64,000 bases of DNA from Arthrobacter gallicola (GCF_014836775.1 NZ_JACSQD010000003.1:124001-188000); one strand, 5' to 3'. Shown: positions 26,799-35,136, counted from the first letter of the stretch. Numbers and translations: made by a program. The notes: a model not told the origin generated them from the sequence alone.

Positions 26799-27611
26799 AT
26801 GCCCATCCTGAACAAAGACATGGTCCTGTGCATTTCGTTGGCCTCGAGGCCAAGCAATATCGGCACCCGCTTCCACAACTATCTCTATGACCAGCTGGGC
26901 CTGAACTACGTTTACAAGGCGTTCGCGCCCGCTGACCTGGCCCAGGCGATCGCCGGGGTGCGCGGCCTGCCCATCCGCGGAGCCGCCGTGTCGATGCCGT
27001 ATAAAGAGGAAGTCATTGCGCTGGTGGACCGGATGGACGCCTCTGCCGCTGCCATCGACTCGGTGAACACCATCGTGAACGACGACGGCGTCCTCACCGC
27101 CTACAACACCGACTACCTGGCCATCGCCCGGCTGCTGGCTGACCACGAGGTTTCTCCGGCATCCTCGGTGCTGCTGCGCGGATCCGGCGGAATGGCCAAA
27201 GCGGTGGCTGCCGCCCTGCGCGACGCCGGGTTCTCCGATGTGTGCGTTATCGCCCGAAACGAGGGAACAGGCCGGGCACTGGCGGACCTCTACGATTTCG
27301 ACTGGCGGGCCAAACCTGGAACCGCGACGGCGGATCTGCTGATCAACGTGACTCCGCTCGGCATGGCCGGAGCCGATGAAGACGTCCAGTCCTTCGACGA
27401 CCAGGCGGTCGCCGCAGCGCGGACGGTGTTCGACGTCGTCGCGCTTCCGGCCGAAACCCCGCTGATCCGGGCGGCCCGCGCCGCCGGCAAAAAGGTCATC
27501 ACGGGCGCCGAGGTGATCGCGATCCAGGCCGAGGAGCAGTTTGTGCTCTACACCGGGGTGCGGCCCACACCGGAACAGGTCCGTGAAGCCAGCGAGTTCT
27601 CCCGGAGCTAG
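26799..27611 (+). CDS. Shikimate 5-dehydrogenase-like protein
   Basis: AroE/YdiB-superfamily oxidoreductase of 270 aa. The N-terminal substrate domain has SMPYKEEV with the catalytic-type lysine and AYNTDYLA in place of the usual NTDxxG. The Rossmann loop is RGSGGMAKAVAAAL, then LLINVTPLGMAG. The atypical loop sequences suggest a shikimate dehydrogenase-like (SdhL) branch rather than housekeeping AroE; the substrate is not known. ATG 26799 is supported by GATAAT 6 nt upstream. Divergent from the YbdK-type gene and followed by a large inverted repeat. Confidence 0.85.
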   Translation: MPILNKDMVLCISLASRPSNIGTRFHNYLYDQLGLNYVYKAFAPADLAQAIAGVRGLPIRGAAVSMPYKEEVIALVDRMDASAAAIDSVNTIVNDDGVLTAYNTDYLAIARLLADHEVSPASSVLLRGSGGMAKAVAAALRDAGFSDVCVIARNEGTGRALADLYDFDWRAKPGTATADLLINVTPLGMAGADEDVQSFDDQAVAAARTVFDVVALPAETPLIRAARAAGKKVITGAEVIAIQAEEQFVLYTGVRPTPEQVREASEFSRS

Positions 27612-27689
27612 ACGGCTGGCGGCCGGGCGGCACTCAAACCCCGCGCTGGGTGTGCAGATACGGTGACTTCCCGGGCCGCCGCGAGTCGT

Positions 27690-27744
27690 GGATGTGCAGC
27701 TATGGCGACCTCCTGCGCCGGAAGGTCGCCATAGCTGCACATCC
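27690..27744. repeat. Large perfect inverted repeat, 21-22 bp arms
   Basis: The arm at 27690-27710 (containing GTGCAGCTATGGCGACC) is exactly reversed at 27724-27744, and one further A-T pair leaves an 11-nt loop. A degenerate forward copy, TGTGCAGATACGGTGACTTC, starts near 27651. It resembles a REP-like or transposon-derived palindrome. It could also act as a terminator between the convergent flanking genes. Confidence 0.8.
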
Positions 27745-27750
27745 GCGGGT

Positions 27751-27810
27751 AGCCGCAGCCCCCGGAGCCGCAGCCCCCGGAGCCGCAGCCCGAGGAGCCC
27801 CAGCGCGGGC
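27751..27810. repeat. 15-bp tandem repeat x4
   Basis: AGCCGCAGCCCCCGG occurs twice perfectly from 27751, followed by two diverged units, ending just before the methyltransferase stop codon. Confidence 0.75.
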
Positions 27811-27815
27811 GGCCG

Positions 27816-29036
27816 CTACTGGCTGGCGGCCACGGGTTCGACGACGATCGCGACGCGGTCCTCACCGATCCGGGTCAGGACCAGGGTGGCCTTGTTCGGA
27901 CCCTTGCCCGAGCCGGTGAGCAGCTGCTTGCGCAGTTCCTCCGGCGTCACTGACATCCCGCGTTTCTTGATGTCCAGCACGCCGATGCCGTTGGCGCGGA
28001 CCCACGCCTTGAGCGCCTTGACGTTGTACGGGCGAACCTCCAGGATCCGGTAGGCACGGGCGAACGGGGTTTCCAGCAGCTCAGGCCCGGCAATGTAGGC
28101 GATCTGCGGATCCAGCAGGTGCCCGCCCAGAGTACGCGCGACGTCGGCGACCAGACCCGCACGGATGACGGCGCCGTCGGGCTCATACAGATAACCCTCC
28201 GCCGGACCGGTCCGGACATCCTGGGCGCCGGGAACGTAGTCCTCGTGCGAGGTCAGCTCCGCCGCTCCGGCCGGGCCGATCACCAGGGCAGCCCGGCGGA
28301 TCCCGGGCCGGCGCAGTTCGTTGAACCAGAGCGTCGCCTCGGTCACGTCGCCGCCCACGGACACCCACTGGACTTCGCAGCCCGCGGGAATCGACTCGTG
28401 CGGAATGCCCGGACCAAGCTTGACGCCCACCGGCATCCCGTCGTCGGCGAGGGATTCCACGAAGGACAGCGGCGGGGAGAAGGCTTCCGGGTCGAAGATG
28501 CGGGAGGTGCCCGACGTCGACGTCGTCCGCCGCGCCGGATCCAGCCAGACGCCGTCGAACCCGGTCAGATCAAAACTCTCCGCATCGCCCTGGACCACGC
28601 GGGCTTCCGGCCAGGGCATGAGGTTGATGGTGGCGACGGCGGCCGTGATCTCATCGAGTTCGACGGCGGTGACCTGACGGTCCAGGGTGGCCAGGGCCAG
28701 AGAATCGGCGCCGATCCCGCAGCCCAGGTCAGCGACCTTCGTCAGCCCTGCCTCCTGGTAGCGCTGGGCGTGCAGGGCTGCGACGTTCAGCCGGGTCGCC
28801 TGTTCCAGCCCGGCGGGGGTGAACAGCATGTGCTCGGCGAACGGACCGAACTTTGCCCGGGCCTTCATCCGCAGTTTTGCCTGGGTGAGGACGGCGGCGA
28901 CCAGTTCGGGGGAGTGCCCGGCTTTGCGCAGATCGGTGTTCAGTTTCAGCGACTCGGACTCCAGATACGGGCCGAGCGAGTTCAGCAGTGCCCAGCCTTC
29001 GGGGGTCAGGACATGGGCGAGGGATGTGTCGGGCAT
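27816..29036 (-). CDS. Class I SAM-dependent methyltransferase with THUMP-like domain
   Basis: Predicted RNA or other methyltransferase of 406 aa. The SAM-binding motif I is VADLGCGIGADSLALA, followed by VTAVELD and the catalytic-type WLDPARR. The C-terminal part (GVLDIKKRGMSVTPEELRKQ and the terminal ATLVLTRIGEDRVAIVVEP) matches the THUMP-like region found in this actinobacterial family. The target is unknown. ATG 29036 is set by TAGGCT (29044-29049) 7 nt upstream; an in-frame extension upstream is low-complexity. Divergent from the PatB-type gene. Confidence 0.87.
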   Translation of the reverse strand: MPDTSLAHVLTPEGWALLNSLGPYLESESLKLNTDLRKAGHSPELVAAVLTQAKLRMKARAKFGPFAEHMLFTPAGLEQATRLNVAALHAQRYQEAGLTKVADLGCGIGADSLALATLDRQVTAVELDEITAAVATINLMPWPEARVVQGDAESFDLTGFDGVWLDPARRTTSTSGTSRIFDPEAFSPPLSFVESLADDGMPVGVKLGPGIPHESIPAGCEVQWVSVGGDVTEATLWFNELRRPGIRRAALVIGPAGAAELTSHEDYVPGAQDVRTGPAEGYLYEPDGAVIRAGLVADVARTLGGHLLDPQIAYIAGPELLETPFARAYRILEVRPYNVKALKAWVRANGIGVLDIKKRGMSVTPEELRKQLLTGSGKGPNKATLVLTRIGEDRVAIVVEPVAASQ

Positions 29037-29043
29037 GCCTCTA

Positions 29044-29049
29044 AGCCTA
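29044..29049 (-). promoter_or_regulatory. -10 hexamer TAGGCT for the leaderless methyltransferase
   Basis: On the minus strand TAGGCT is followed by 7 nt and the ATG at 29036. Confidence 0.5.
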
Positions 29050-29165
29050 ATTCGTTGCGGCGGAGGAGGTTTAGGCAGCCGGCAGCCGGCAGTCCGGCCA
29101 GAGCCCTTCGGCCTGCCAATTGTGGTGCAGGGAACACCCGTCCAGCCGGGCTCAGGCCGTCCTTG

Positions 29166-29171
29166 TAAATT
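29166..29171 (+). promoter_or_regulatory. -10 hexamer TAAATT for leaderless patB-type gene
   Basis: TAAATT is followed by GGAAGAT (7 nt) and ATG 29179. The GGAAG is too close to that ATG to serve as a normal ribosome-binding site. Confidence 0.55.
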
Positions 29172-29178
29172 GGAAGAT

Positions 29179-30330
29179 ATGACTGAGATGGCTGTAGACC
29201 CCCTGGACGTACTGCGCCGGCGGACCAGCGTCAAGTGGTGCACCCACCCGCAGGATGTCCTGCCGCTCTTTGTGGCGGAGATGGACTACCCGCTGGCGCC
29301 TGCGGTTGCCCGGGCCATGATTGAGCGGATTGAAGCCTCCGACGTCGGGTACGTTGCCGGTCCCGGTCCGCTGGCGCCCGCGTTTGCCGGATTCGCGCAG
29401 CGGCGCTGGGGATGGGATGTCGACCCCGCGGGCATCCGGACCACTACGGACGTCAGCGTTGCGATCGTCGAAGCCCTGAGGCAGGCCATTTCCCCGGGTG
29501 GCGAGGTAGTCATCACCCCGCCGGTCTACCCGCCCTTCTTCCAGCTGCCTGTCGAAGCCGGCGGCACGGTGAGGGAAGTGCCGCTGCTTGACGACGGCGC
29601 CGCCTGGTCCCTGGATCTGGCCGGACTTGAGGCCGCGTTCGCAGACGGCGCCGAGGCCCTGCTGCTGTGCAACCCGCACAATCCGCTGGGCCTGGTCCAC
29701 ACCCGAGAGACGCTCGCCGAGGTTGCCCGGCTGGCGCATCGGTACGGCGTGACCGTGATCAGTGACGAGATCCACGCGCCGCTGGTCTACGCCGACTTCA
29801 CGCCTTTCCTCGCGGTCTCGGATGAGGCCCGTGCCCACGGTGTCTGTGTGACCGCGGCCAGCAAGGGCTGGAACATCGCCGGCGCCAAGTGTGCCCTGGC
29901 CGTGGCGGCACACCCCGCCATGCAGCTGCTCCTGGACGGTATGCCGGCGGGAACCGGCTTCCGCACGAGCATTCTCGGCCTGCACGGCACAGCCGCTGCT
30001 TTCGCGGAAGGTGAGCCGTGGCTGGACAGCGTCCTGGCAACGCTGGACGCCAACCGCCGTCTTCTGGGTGAGCTGCTCTCAGCCGAGCTGCCGGGCGTGC
30101 AGTACCGGATGCCCGACGCCGGATACCTGGCCTGGCTGGATCTGCGCGCCCTGGGCTGGGGCGAGGACCCGGCGTCGGTGGCCCTGGAGAAGGCACGGGT
30201 TGCCGTGGAACCGGGTCTCAAGTTCGGCGCGGGCGGGGAGGGCCATGTGCGGCTGAACTTTGGCTGCGCGCCCGACGTCCTGGAAGAAGCCGTGCGCCGG
30301 CTCGCCCGTGTCCGGGAGTCCGGGGCCTAA
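29179..30330 (+). CDS. PatB/MalY-type PLP aminotransferase (C-S lyase)
   Basis: Fold-type I PLP enzyme of the MalY/PatB group, usually cystathionine beta-lyase activity. The 383 aa show LPLFVAEMDYPLAPAVARAM near the N-terminus, TPPVYPPF, LLCNPHNPLG, SDEIHAPLVY and the PLP-lysine K229 in AASKGWNIAGAKCA. Sulphur amino-acid metabolism is inferred from the family. ATG 29179 is set by the TAAATT hexamer 7 nt upstream. A 17-bp direct repeat (two copies from 30331) follows the stop codon. Confidence 0.9.
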   Translation: MTEMAVDPLDVLRRRTSVKWCTHPQDVLPLFVAEMDYPLAPAVARAMIERIEASDVGYVAGPGPLAPAFAGFAQRRWGWDVDPAGIRTTTDVSVAIVEALRQAISPGGEVVITPPVYPPFFQLPVEAGGTVREVPLLDDGAAWSLDLAGLEAAFADGAEALLLCNPHNPLGLVHTRETLAEVARLAHRYGVTVISDEIHAPLVYADFTPFLAVSDEARAHGVCVTAASKGWNIAGAKCALAVAAHPAMQLLLDGMPAGTGFRTSILGLHGTAAAFAEGEPWLDSVLATLDANRRLLGELLSAELPGVQYRMPDAGYLAWLDLRALGWGEDPASVALEKARVAVEPGLKFGAGGEGHVRLNFGCAPDVLEEAVRRLARVRESGA

Positions 30331-30382
30331 GGGCGCCGGGACAGGTGGGGCGCCGGGACAGGTGGGGTGAACCGGGCCAAAT

Positions 30383-30952
30383 TTATGAGCCGGTGCCATC
30401 CCCGTGGCGCAGGTGCCTGTCGACCGCTTTCAAGCTCTCCCCGGGAGCGGCCAACTCAATTTCGCCCTTGTCGGTCCACACACCGATGACCCGGTCCGCC
30501 CCGCGCACTGCCAGCGTTTTTTTGTCCGACAGCGGGCGCTCGCCCAACGGGCGAAGATCCCCAAAAACGACTGTGGAACCTTTTCTCTGGTTTGCTATGT
30601 CAAAGACCGACTGAAACTTGATGGTCCTGCCGTTTATCTCTGCAAAGCCTGCGGACCAGATGCCGCGAAGTGACCCGGGCAGCGCACCCGGGTAGCGGAT
30701 GGCGCACTCAATCACTCCGGCTTGGGCATCTTGTTCCAGACGCCTGGACCTCGCGGCCTCGGCCGGTTTACGGCAGAGGAAGGTTCCTCCCACCACTATG
30801 CCTAGGGAGACCAACAACGAGAGCCAAAAACCGAGCATCTCCCGCAGCGAGTTTCCGGCGATCAGCGCGATCGGAAGCAGCCAGAACGGGGAAGAATCAA
30901 GCGCCTTTTCCCATTTCCCCCGCGGCGACGGCCTGCGGATTTCGGTGGTCAT
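30383..30952 (-). CDS. Hypothetical membrane protein
   Basis: I do not recognise this 189-aa protein. It has a basic N-terminus, two adjacent hydrophobic segments (about 22-38 and 42-60, WLLPIALIAGNSL and FWLSLLVSLGIVVGGTF), and a soluble C-terminal half of beta-rich character (GIWSAGFAEINGRTIKF, TVVFGDLRPLGERP) that could be a small PH-like domain. TAGTAT lies 6 nt before the ATG, which supports it as a real gene. It is convergent with the PatB-type gene and upstream of the siderophore transporter's 3' end, with no clear functional link. Confidence 0.7.
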   Translation of the reverse strand: MTTEIRRPSPRGKWEKALDSSPFWLLPIALIAGNSLREMLGFWLSLLVSLGIVVGGTFLCRKPAEAARSRRLEQDAQAGVIECAIRYPGALPGSLRGIWSAGFAEINGRTIKFQSVFDIANQRKGSTVVFGDLRPLGERPLSDKKTLAVRGADRVIGVWTDKGEIELAAPGESLKAVDRHLRHGDGTGS

Positions 30953-30958
30953 TCCCGA

Positions 30959-30964
30959 ATACTA
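30959..30964 (-). promoter_or_regulatory. -10 hexamer TAGTAT for the hypothetical membrane protein
   Basis: On the minus strand TAGTAT is followed by TCGGGA (6 nt) and the ATG at 30952. Confidence 0.5.
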
Positions 30965-31043
30965 GCTGCCCCGTCCGGCGCCGTCGCCGGCCTGCCTGAC
31001 GACGCCCTGGCGGTGAAAAGCTCTCAACGTAAGCACAACCGCA

Positions 31044-31802
31044 TCAGGCGAAATACACGCCGATGCGGTTGCCTTCGATCTCCTCGATCCGGATGTCGAT
31101 CTCGTAAATGTCCTTCAGGACCTCGGGCCGCATGATCATCGACGGCGGCCCCTGGTGCAGCAGCTTGCCGTCCGCCATGGCGATGATGTCGTCGGAGTAG
31201 CAGGACGCGAAGTTGATGTCGTGGATGACCAGGACCACGGTCTTGCCGAGTTCGTCCGTGAGCCGGCGCAGCAGCCGCATCATTTCCACGGAGTGCTTCA
31301 TATCCAGGTTGTTCAGCGGCTCATCCAGCAGCAGGTAGTCGGTGTCCTGCGCCAGCACCATGGCGATAAACGCGCGCTGACGCTGCCCGCCGGAAAGTTC
31401 GTCAACAAACCGGTCCGCCAGATCCGTGAGATCCAGGAAGGTCAGCGCCTGCTCGATCTTCTCCCGGCACTGCGCTGTCGGGCGCCCGCCGTTGTGCGGG
31501 TAGCGGCCGAATCCGACGAGGTCCCGGACGGTCAGACGGACGGTCAGGTGGTTATCCTGGCGCAGGATGGCCATCTTCCGGGCCAGGTCCTTGCCCGGTG
31601 TGCGGGCCACATCCAGGCCATCCACCGTCACGGAGCCAGTGTCGGCGGTAAGCAGACGGCTGATGATGGACAGCAGCGTGGATTTGCCGGCACCGTTGGG
31701 GCCGATGATCGAGGTGACACCGCCCTCCTTGATGTGGCAGCTCACCTCGTCCACCACGGCAGTGTTCGCGTACTTTTTCGTAACGCCGGTGACCTGGATC
31801 AT
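31044..31802 (-). CDS. Iron-siderophore ABC transporter ATP-binding protein
   Basis: ATPase of a FecCDE/YclNOPQ-type ferric-siderophore importer. At 252 aa it has Walker A GPNGAGKST, the signature LSGGQRQRAFIAM, Walker B YLLLDEPLNNLD and the H-loop VIHD. It is the last gene of a four-gene minus-strand operon; its ATG overlaps the permease stop by 4 nt. Gene order (binding protein, permease, permease, ATPase) is that of B. subtilis yclQ/N/O/P-like systems. Iron control is inferred from the IdeR-type box upstream of the operon. Confidence 0.94.
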   Translation of the reverse strand: MIQVTGVTKKYANTAVVDEVSCHIKEGGVTSIIGPNGAGKSTLLSIISRLLTADTGSVTVDGLDVARTPGKDLARKMAILRQDNHLTVRLTVRDLVGFGRYPHNGGRPTAQCREKIEQALTFLDLTDLADRFVDELSGGQRQRAFIAMVLAQDTDYLLLDEPLNNLDMKHSVEMMRLLRRLTDELGKTVVLVIHDINFASCYSDDIIAMADGKLLHQGPPSMIMRPEVLKDIYEIDIRIEEIEGNRIGVYFA

Positions 31803-32815
31803 TTGATGGAGCCTCTCAGGAGCAGGATCAGGAAGACGATCCCGCCAACGAATTCAATGACAATGCTCAACGCCGTGTCGAACGCAAAGACGCGTTCAAG
31901 GACCAGCTGGCCGCCGACCAGGGCGATGATGCCCAGCAGCACGGCGATCGGAACCACTGCGGAGTGCTTGAAATGGGAGCAGAGCTGATACGCCAGCGAC
32001 GCAACCAGCAGCCCGAAGAAGGTGACCGGACCCACCAGTGCCGTGGAGACCGCCACCATCACCGAGCAGATGACCAGCACGATGGTTACCGAGCGTTTGT
32101 GGTTGACCCCGAGGTTGATCGAGGTTTCCCGGCCCAGGGACATCACATCCAGTGAATGCCGCATCCGCCAGGCAGGGACGCTCACCACTGCGACGGCAAT
32201 CAGCGAGTAGCCGAGCAGGGCGCCGTCCACGTTGTTGAAGCTGGCGAAGAACAAATCCTGCAGGATGATGAATTCGCTGGGGTCGATCAGCCGCTGCAGC
32301 AGCGAGGACACTCCGCGGAAGAGGGTGCCCAGCACAATGCCGACCAGCAGCATCAGATGCAGCGATTTCCCGCCGCCGGTGAACAGCCACCGGTAGAGCA
32401 GGAAGGAGAAGCCGACCATCAGCGCGACTTCCAGCCCGTAGCGCAGCGGGGCCGCCAGAGCCAGGACCAGTCCGCCGCCGAACGTGAAGACCAGCACGGT
32501 CTGGATGAGGACGTACAGGGCATCAAAGCCCATGATCGACGGCGTCAGGATCCGGTTGGCGGTGACGGTCTGAAACAACACGGTGGAGACGCCGACGGCG
32601 TAGGCCACCAGGATCATTGAGCCCACCTTGATGGCACGGCGGGGCAGGACGTAGCCGATGTTTCCGCGCAGGTCGATGGTCATAAAGACGGCGACCAGGA
32701 CGGCGGCCACAACGGAGAGGGTGATGATCCAGAACCTGGGGGAGAGGCCGCGCACCGGGCGGCGGCGCTGCACCGTGAGGGCGGAAGGTAGGACGCTGAC
32801 GGGACTGCTAGGCAC
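31799..32815 (-). CDS. Iron-siderophore ABC transporter permease
   Basis: FecCD-family integral membrane permease of 338 aa with about nine or ten hydrophobic segments, beginning after a basic N-terminus (FWIITLSVVAAVLVAVFM). Conserved FecCD features are LMLLVGIVLGTLF and VGPVTFFGLLVASLAYQLC, with the coupling region before it. It pairs with the upstream permease to form the channel. The start overlaps the upstream permease stop and the end overlaps the ATPase start, so the operon is tightly coupled. Confidence 0.93.
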   Translation of the reverse strand: MPSSPVSVLPSALTVQRRRPVRGLSPRFWIITLSVVAAVLVAVFMTIDLRGNIGYVLPRRAIKVGSMILVAYAVGVSTVLFQTVTANRILTPSIMGFDALYVLIQTVLVFTFGGGLVLALAAPLRYGLEVALMVGFSFLLYRWLFTGGGKSLHLMLLVGIVLGTLFRGVSSLLQRLIDPSEFIILQDLFFASFNNVDGALLGYSLIAVAVVSVPAWRMRHSLDVMSLGRETSINLGVNHKRSVTIVLVICSVMVAVSTALVGPVTFFGLLVASLAYQLCSHFKHSAVVPIAVLLGIIALVGGQLVLERVFAFDTALSIVIEFVGGIVFLILLLRGSIK

Positions 32816-33845
32816 GGGCGGAGCGCTTTCTCAGGAGCAGGTAAAGGAACAGGGCGCTGCCGATGGCGGAGACGATGACTCCGACCGGGATTTCATAGGG
32901 GTAGCGGATGGTCCGGCCGATGATGTCACAGGCCAGGACAAACCCGGCGCCGAAGATCGCCACCCAGGGAATGGCGCGGCGGACGTTGTCGCCGATCATC
33001 AGCGAGACGAGGTTCGGCACGATCAGGCCAAGGAAGGGCACCGAGCCGACACTGACCACCACGACGGCGCTGATCAGGGAGACGATGATCAATCCCAGGG
33101 TCATAACGCGGTTGTAGTTCAGCCCGAGGTTTGTGGTGAACTCCTGGCCCATGCCGGCGACGGTGAACCGGTCTGCCGCCAGGTAGCCGATCACTGTCAG
33201 TGCCCCGACAATCCAGAGCAGTTCGTAGCGTCCGCGCAGGACGCCGGAGAAGTCCCCGACCATCCAGCTGTTGAGGGTCTGCAGCAGGTCGAAGCGGTAC
33301 GCGAAAAAGGTGGTGATGGCCGCGATAACACCGCCGAGCATGATCCCGACCAGCGGGACGATCAGCGTGTTGCGCAGCGGAATCCGGCGCAGGACCAGCA
33401 GGAACAGGGCAGTGCCGGCGACGGCGAAGACGGTGGCGGTGGACATTTTCACGAAGAGCGAGGCCCCAGGCAGGAATACCGTGACCACCAGGATGCCCAG
33501 CGACGCCGACTCCACCGTACCCACGGTGGAAGGTTCCACGAACTTGTTGCGGGCCATGAGCTGCATGATGAGGCCGGCGACGCTGAGGGCCATTCCTGCC
33601 AGGATGATGCTCAGGGTCCGGGGGACGCGGCTGATCCAGAAGATTCTCCACGCGTTTTCGTCCCCGGCCAGGAGCGAAGTGAGCGAGACATCGCTGACAC
33701 CGACGAACATGCTGACGACGGCGAGCAGCAGGACTCCGGCTCCGCCCAGGATCAGCATTGCCCCGGGGCCGGGGAACCGCCGGCGGCCGGACGCGGCAGC
33801 GGCTCCGGCGGGCGCCGGAGCTGTGGGGGAGGTGAGGGTCAACAT
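32808..33845 (-). CDS. Iron-siderophore ABC transporter permease
   Basis: Second FecCD-family permease, 345 aa from ATG 33845, which follows GGGAGACGGAAG. An in-frame start at 33881 would add twelve polar residues and lies in an intercistronic hairpin, so I reject it. The first hydrophobic segment is MLILGGAGVLLLAVVSMFVG. Typical motifs are PRTLSIILAGMALSVAGLIMQ and VPFLGLIVPNLVSLMIGDN. It forms the heterodimeric channel with the downstream permease. Confidence 0.92.
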   Translation of the reverse strand: MLTLTSPTAPAPAGAAAASGRRRFPGPGAMLILGGAGVLLLAVVSMFVGVSDVSLTSLLAGDENAWRIFWISRVPRTLSIILAGMALSVAGLIMQLMARNKFVEPSTVGTVESASLGILVVTVFLPGASLFVKMSTATVFAVAGTALFLLVLRRIPLRNTLIVPLVGIMLGGVIAAITTFFAYRFDLLQTLNSWMVGDFSGVLRGRYELLWIVGALTVIGYLAADRFTVAGMGQEFTTNLGLNYNRVMTLGLIIVSLISAVVVVSVGSVPFLGLIVPNLVSLMIGDNVRRAIPWVAIFGAGFVLACDIIGRTIRYPYEIPVGVIVSAIGSALFLYLLLRKRSARA

Positions 33846-33860
33846 AGTGCTTCCGTCTCC

Positions 33861-33906
33861 CTCGTCCGGCCGGCCTTCCACTGAGGGGAAAGACCGGCCG
33901 GACGAG
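33861..33906 (-). other. Intercistronic hairpin in the siderophore operon
   Basis: CTCGTCCGGCCGG (33861-33873) pairs perfectly with 33894-33906 over a 20-nt loop, between the binding-protein gene and the first permease. Such structures often protect the upstream message, which would allow more binding protein than permease. Confidence 0.6.
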
Positions 33907-33931
33907 GATTTAGCAGGTGGGTGGGACGGGG

Positions 33932-34885
33932 TTAGGAGATGCCGTCCTGGACAGCGCTGACCATCGCGTCAACGTTGTTCAGGCCGTAGCCCACCAGGTA
34001 CCAGCTGGAGGAGTCGAGCATGGTGATGTTGTCATTCTTTGCAGCCTTGGTGCCCATAACCAGTTCGTTGTCCAGGACAGCGGAGGCAACTTCACCCGCA
34101 TTGCCGACGGCGACGTCGCGGTCGATCACGAACAGGTGGTCCGGGTTGGTCTCAGCGACGTATTCGAAGGAGACGGACTCGCCGTGCTTGCCTTCGGAGG
34201 TGATGTCGGCTGCGGTGGGAACGCCAAGAACGTCATGGATCAGGCCGAAGCGGGAGCCGGCGCCGTAGGCGGTCATTTCACCGCCGCTGGTCATGATGAT
34301 CAGGCCGTTGCCTGCGTCCGCCGCGGTTGCTTTGGTCTCTTCGACCTTGGTTTCCAGTGCGGCCAGCTTCTCGTCGACTTCGGCTTCCTTACCGAAGATC
34401 TCACCGATGATCTCGGTGGTGGAGATGAAGGAGTTCCACGGATCCGCGGCGTCGTTGCTGAGGTTGATCGTGGGCGCAATCTTGGAGAGTTCCTCGTAGG
34501 AATCCGCGGTCCGTCCGGACATGATGATCAGGTCCGGGGCGCCGGCGCTGATGGCCTCGAAGTCAGGCTCCTTCATGCTGCCGATCTTGGCGTAGTCATC
34601 CGAGCCGTACTTGGACAGGCTCTCCGGGAAGTTTGCGGACGGAACACCGTCAACCTCAATCCCGAGGGCGTCCAGGGTGTCCAGAGCGCCGAGATCGAAC
34701 GTGTAGACCGTCTCCGGGTTGACCGGCACTTCGGTGGTGCCCTGGGTGTGTTCCACCGTCACGGTGGCGGGCTCGGTGGCTGCCGGCTCGGCGGCGGCGT
34801 CGGAGTCCTGGCCGCACGCGCTGACGGCAAGCAGGGACACGAGGGCGGTTCCGGCAAGCAGCCGGGACTTCAGGGTCGTCTTCAC
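33932..34885 (-). CDS. Siderophore-binding lipoprotein
   Basis: Cluster-A-II type substrate-binding protein, 317 aa. The lipoprotein signal is LLAGTALVSLLAVSAC with the lipobox cysteine at residue 25. The mature part contains VYTFDLGALDTLDALGI, PDLIIMSGRTADSYEELSKIAPT and NPDHLFVIDRDVA, closely matching YclQ/CeuA-like catecholate-siderophore binders. The exact ligand is an inference. The start is GTG 34885 behind CTGGAG. First gene of the operon; its promoter overlaps an IdeR/DtxR-like box. Confidence 0.93.
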   Translation of the reverse strand: MKTTLKSRLLAGTALVSLLAVSACGQDSDAAAEPAATEPATVTVEHTQGTTEVPVNPETVYTFDLGALDTLDALGIEVDGVPSANFPESLSKYGSDDYAKIGSMKEPDFEAISAGAPDLIIMSGRTADSYEELSKIAPTINLSNDAADPWNSFISTTEIIGEIFGKEAEVDEKLAALETKVEETKATAADAGNGLIIMTSGGEMTAYGAGSRFGLIHDVLGVPTAADITSEGKHGESVSFEYVAETNPDHLFVIDRDVAVGNAGEVASAVLDNELVMGTKAAKNDNITMLDSSSWYLVGYGLNNVDAMVSAVQDGIS

Positions 34886-34983
34886 GAGTGGGTGCTCCAG
34901 TTGTTTCTCAATGGATGCGCCGCCTGCCGGATGCCTCCGCCATTAGGACACAAAATTGTTGGCTAATTTCTGCGCGCCATTGA

Positions 34984-35012
34984 AAACTATCTTGTTAGGC
35001 AAGGCTAAGCAA
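34984..35012 (-). promoter_or_regulatory. Promoter of the siderophore-uptake operon
   Basis: On the minus strand TTGCTT (35012-35007) and TAGTTT (34989-34984) are spaced by exactly 17 nt, about 100 bp upstream of the binding-protein start. Confidence 0.6.
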
Positions 35013-35013
35013 C
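34995..35013. promoter_or_regulatory. IdeR/DtxR-type iron box
   Basis: TTAGGCAAGGCTAAGCAAC matches the IdeR/DtxR consensus TTAGGTTAGSCTAACCTAA at about 14 of 19 positions and overlaps the -35 and spacer of the promoter. Iron-dependent repression of the operon is inferred. Confidence 0.7.
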
Positions 35014-35095
35014 TTGAATACATGGTGCAGGAAACACGGGGACCGGACTCCGTCAGGGGAGCCGTCGGTGCCGAAGGCAGTACCGCAAAGGATTG

Positions 35096-35122
35096 TTGGC
35101 ACTCACCTTGACCGAGTGCTAA
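35096..35122. promoter_or_regulatory. CIRCE element 1 (HrcA operator)
   Basis: TTGGCACTC-N9-GAGTGCTAA has one mismatch to the CIRCE consensus and overlaps the -35 region of the groES promoter. Confidence 0.9.
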
Positions 35123-35136
35123 CGGTTGCATAAAGT
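35108..35136 (+). promoter_or_regulatory. groES promoter
   Basis: TTGACC (35108-35113) and TAAAGT (35131-35136) with a 17-nt spacer lie between the two CIRCE elements. The expected start site near 35143 falls in the second CIRCE. Confidence 0.75.

Noticed and set aside
30331..30366. 17-bp direct repeat (two copies) after the PatB-type gene
   Set aside because: Only two copies and no symmetry; probably a local slippage event.
32658..33884. Plus-strand open frame opposite the siderophore permeases
   Set aside because: Very Asp/Gln/His-rich translation, the complement of hydrophobic permease codons; not a real protein.
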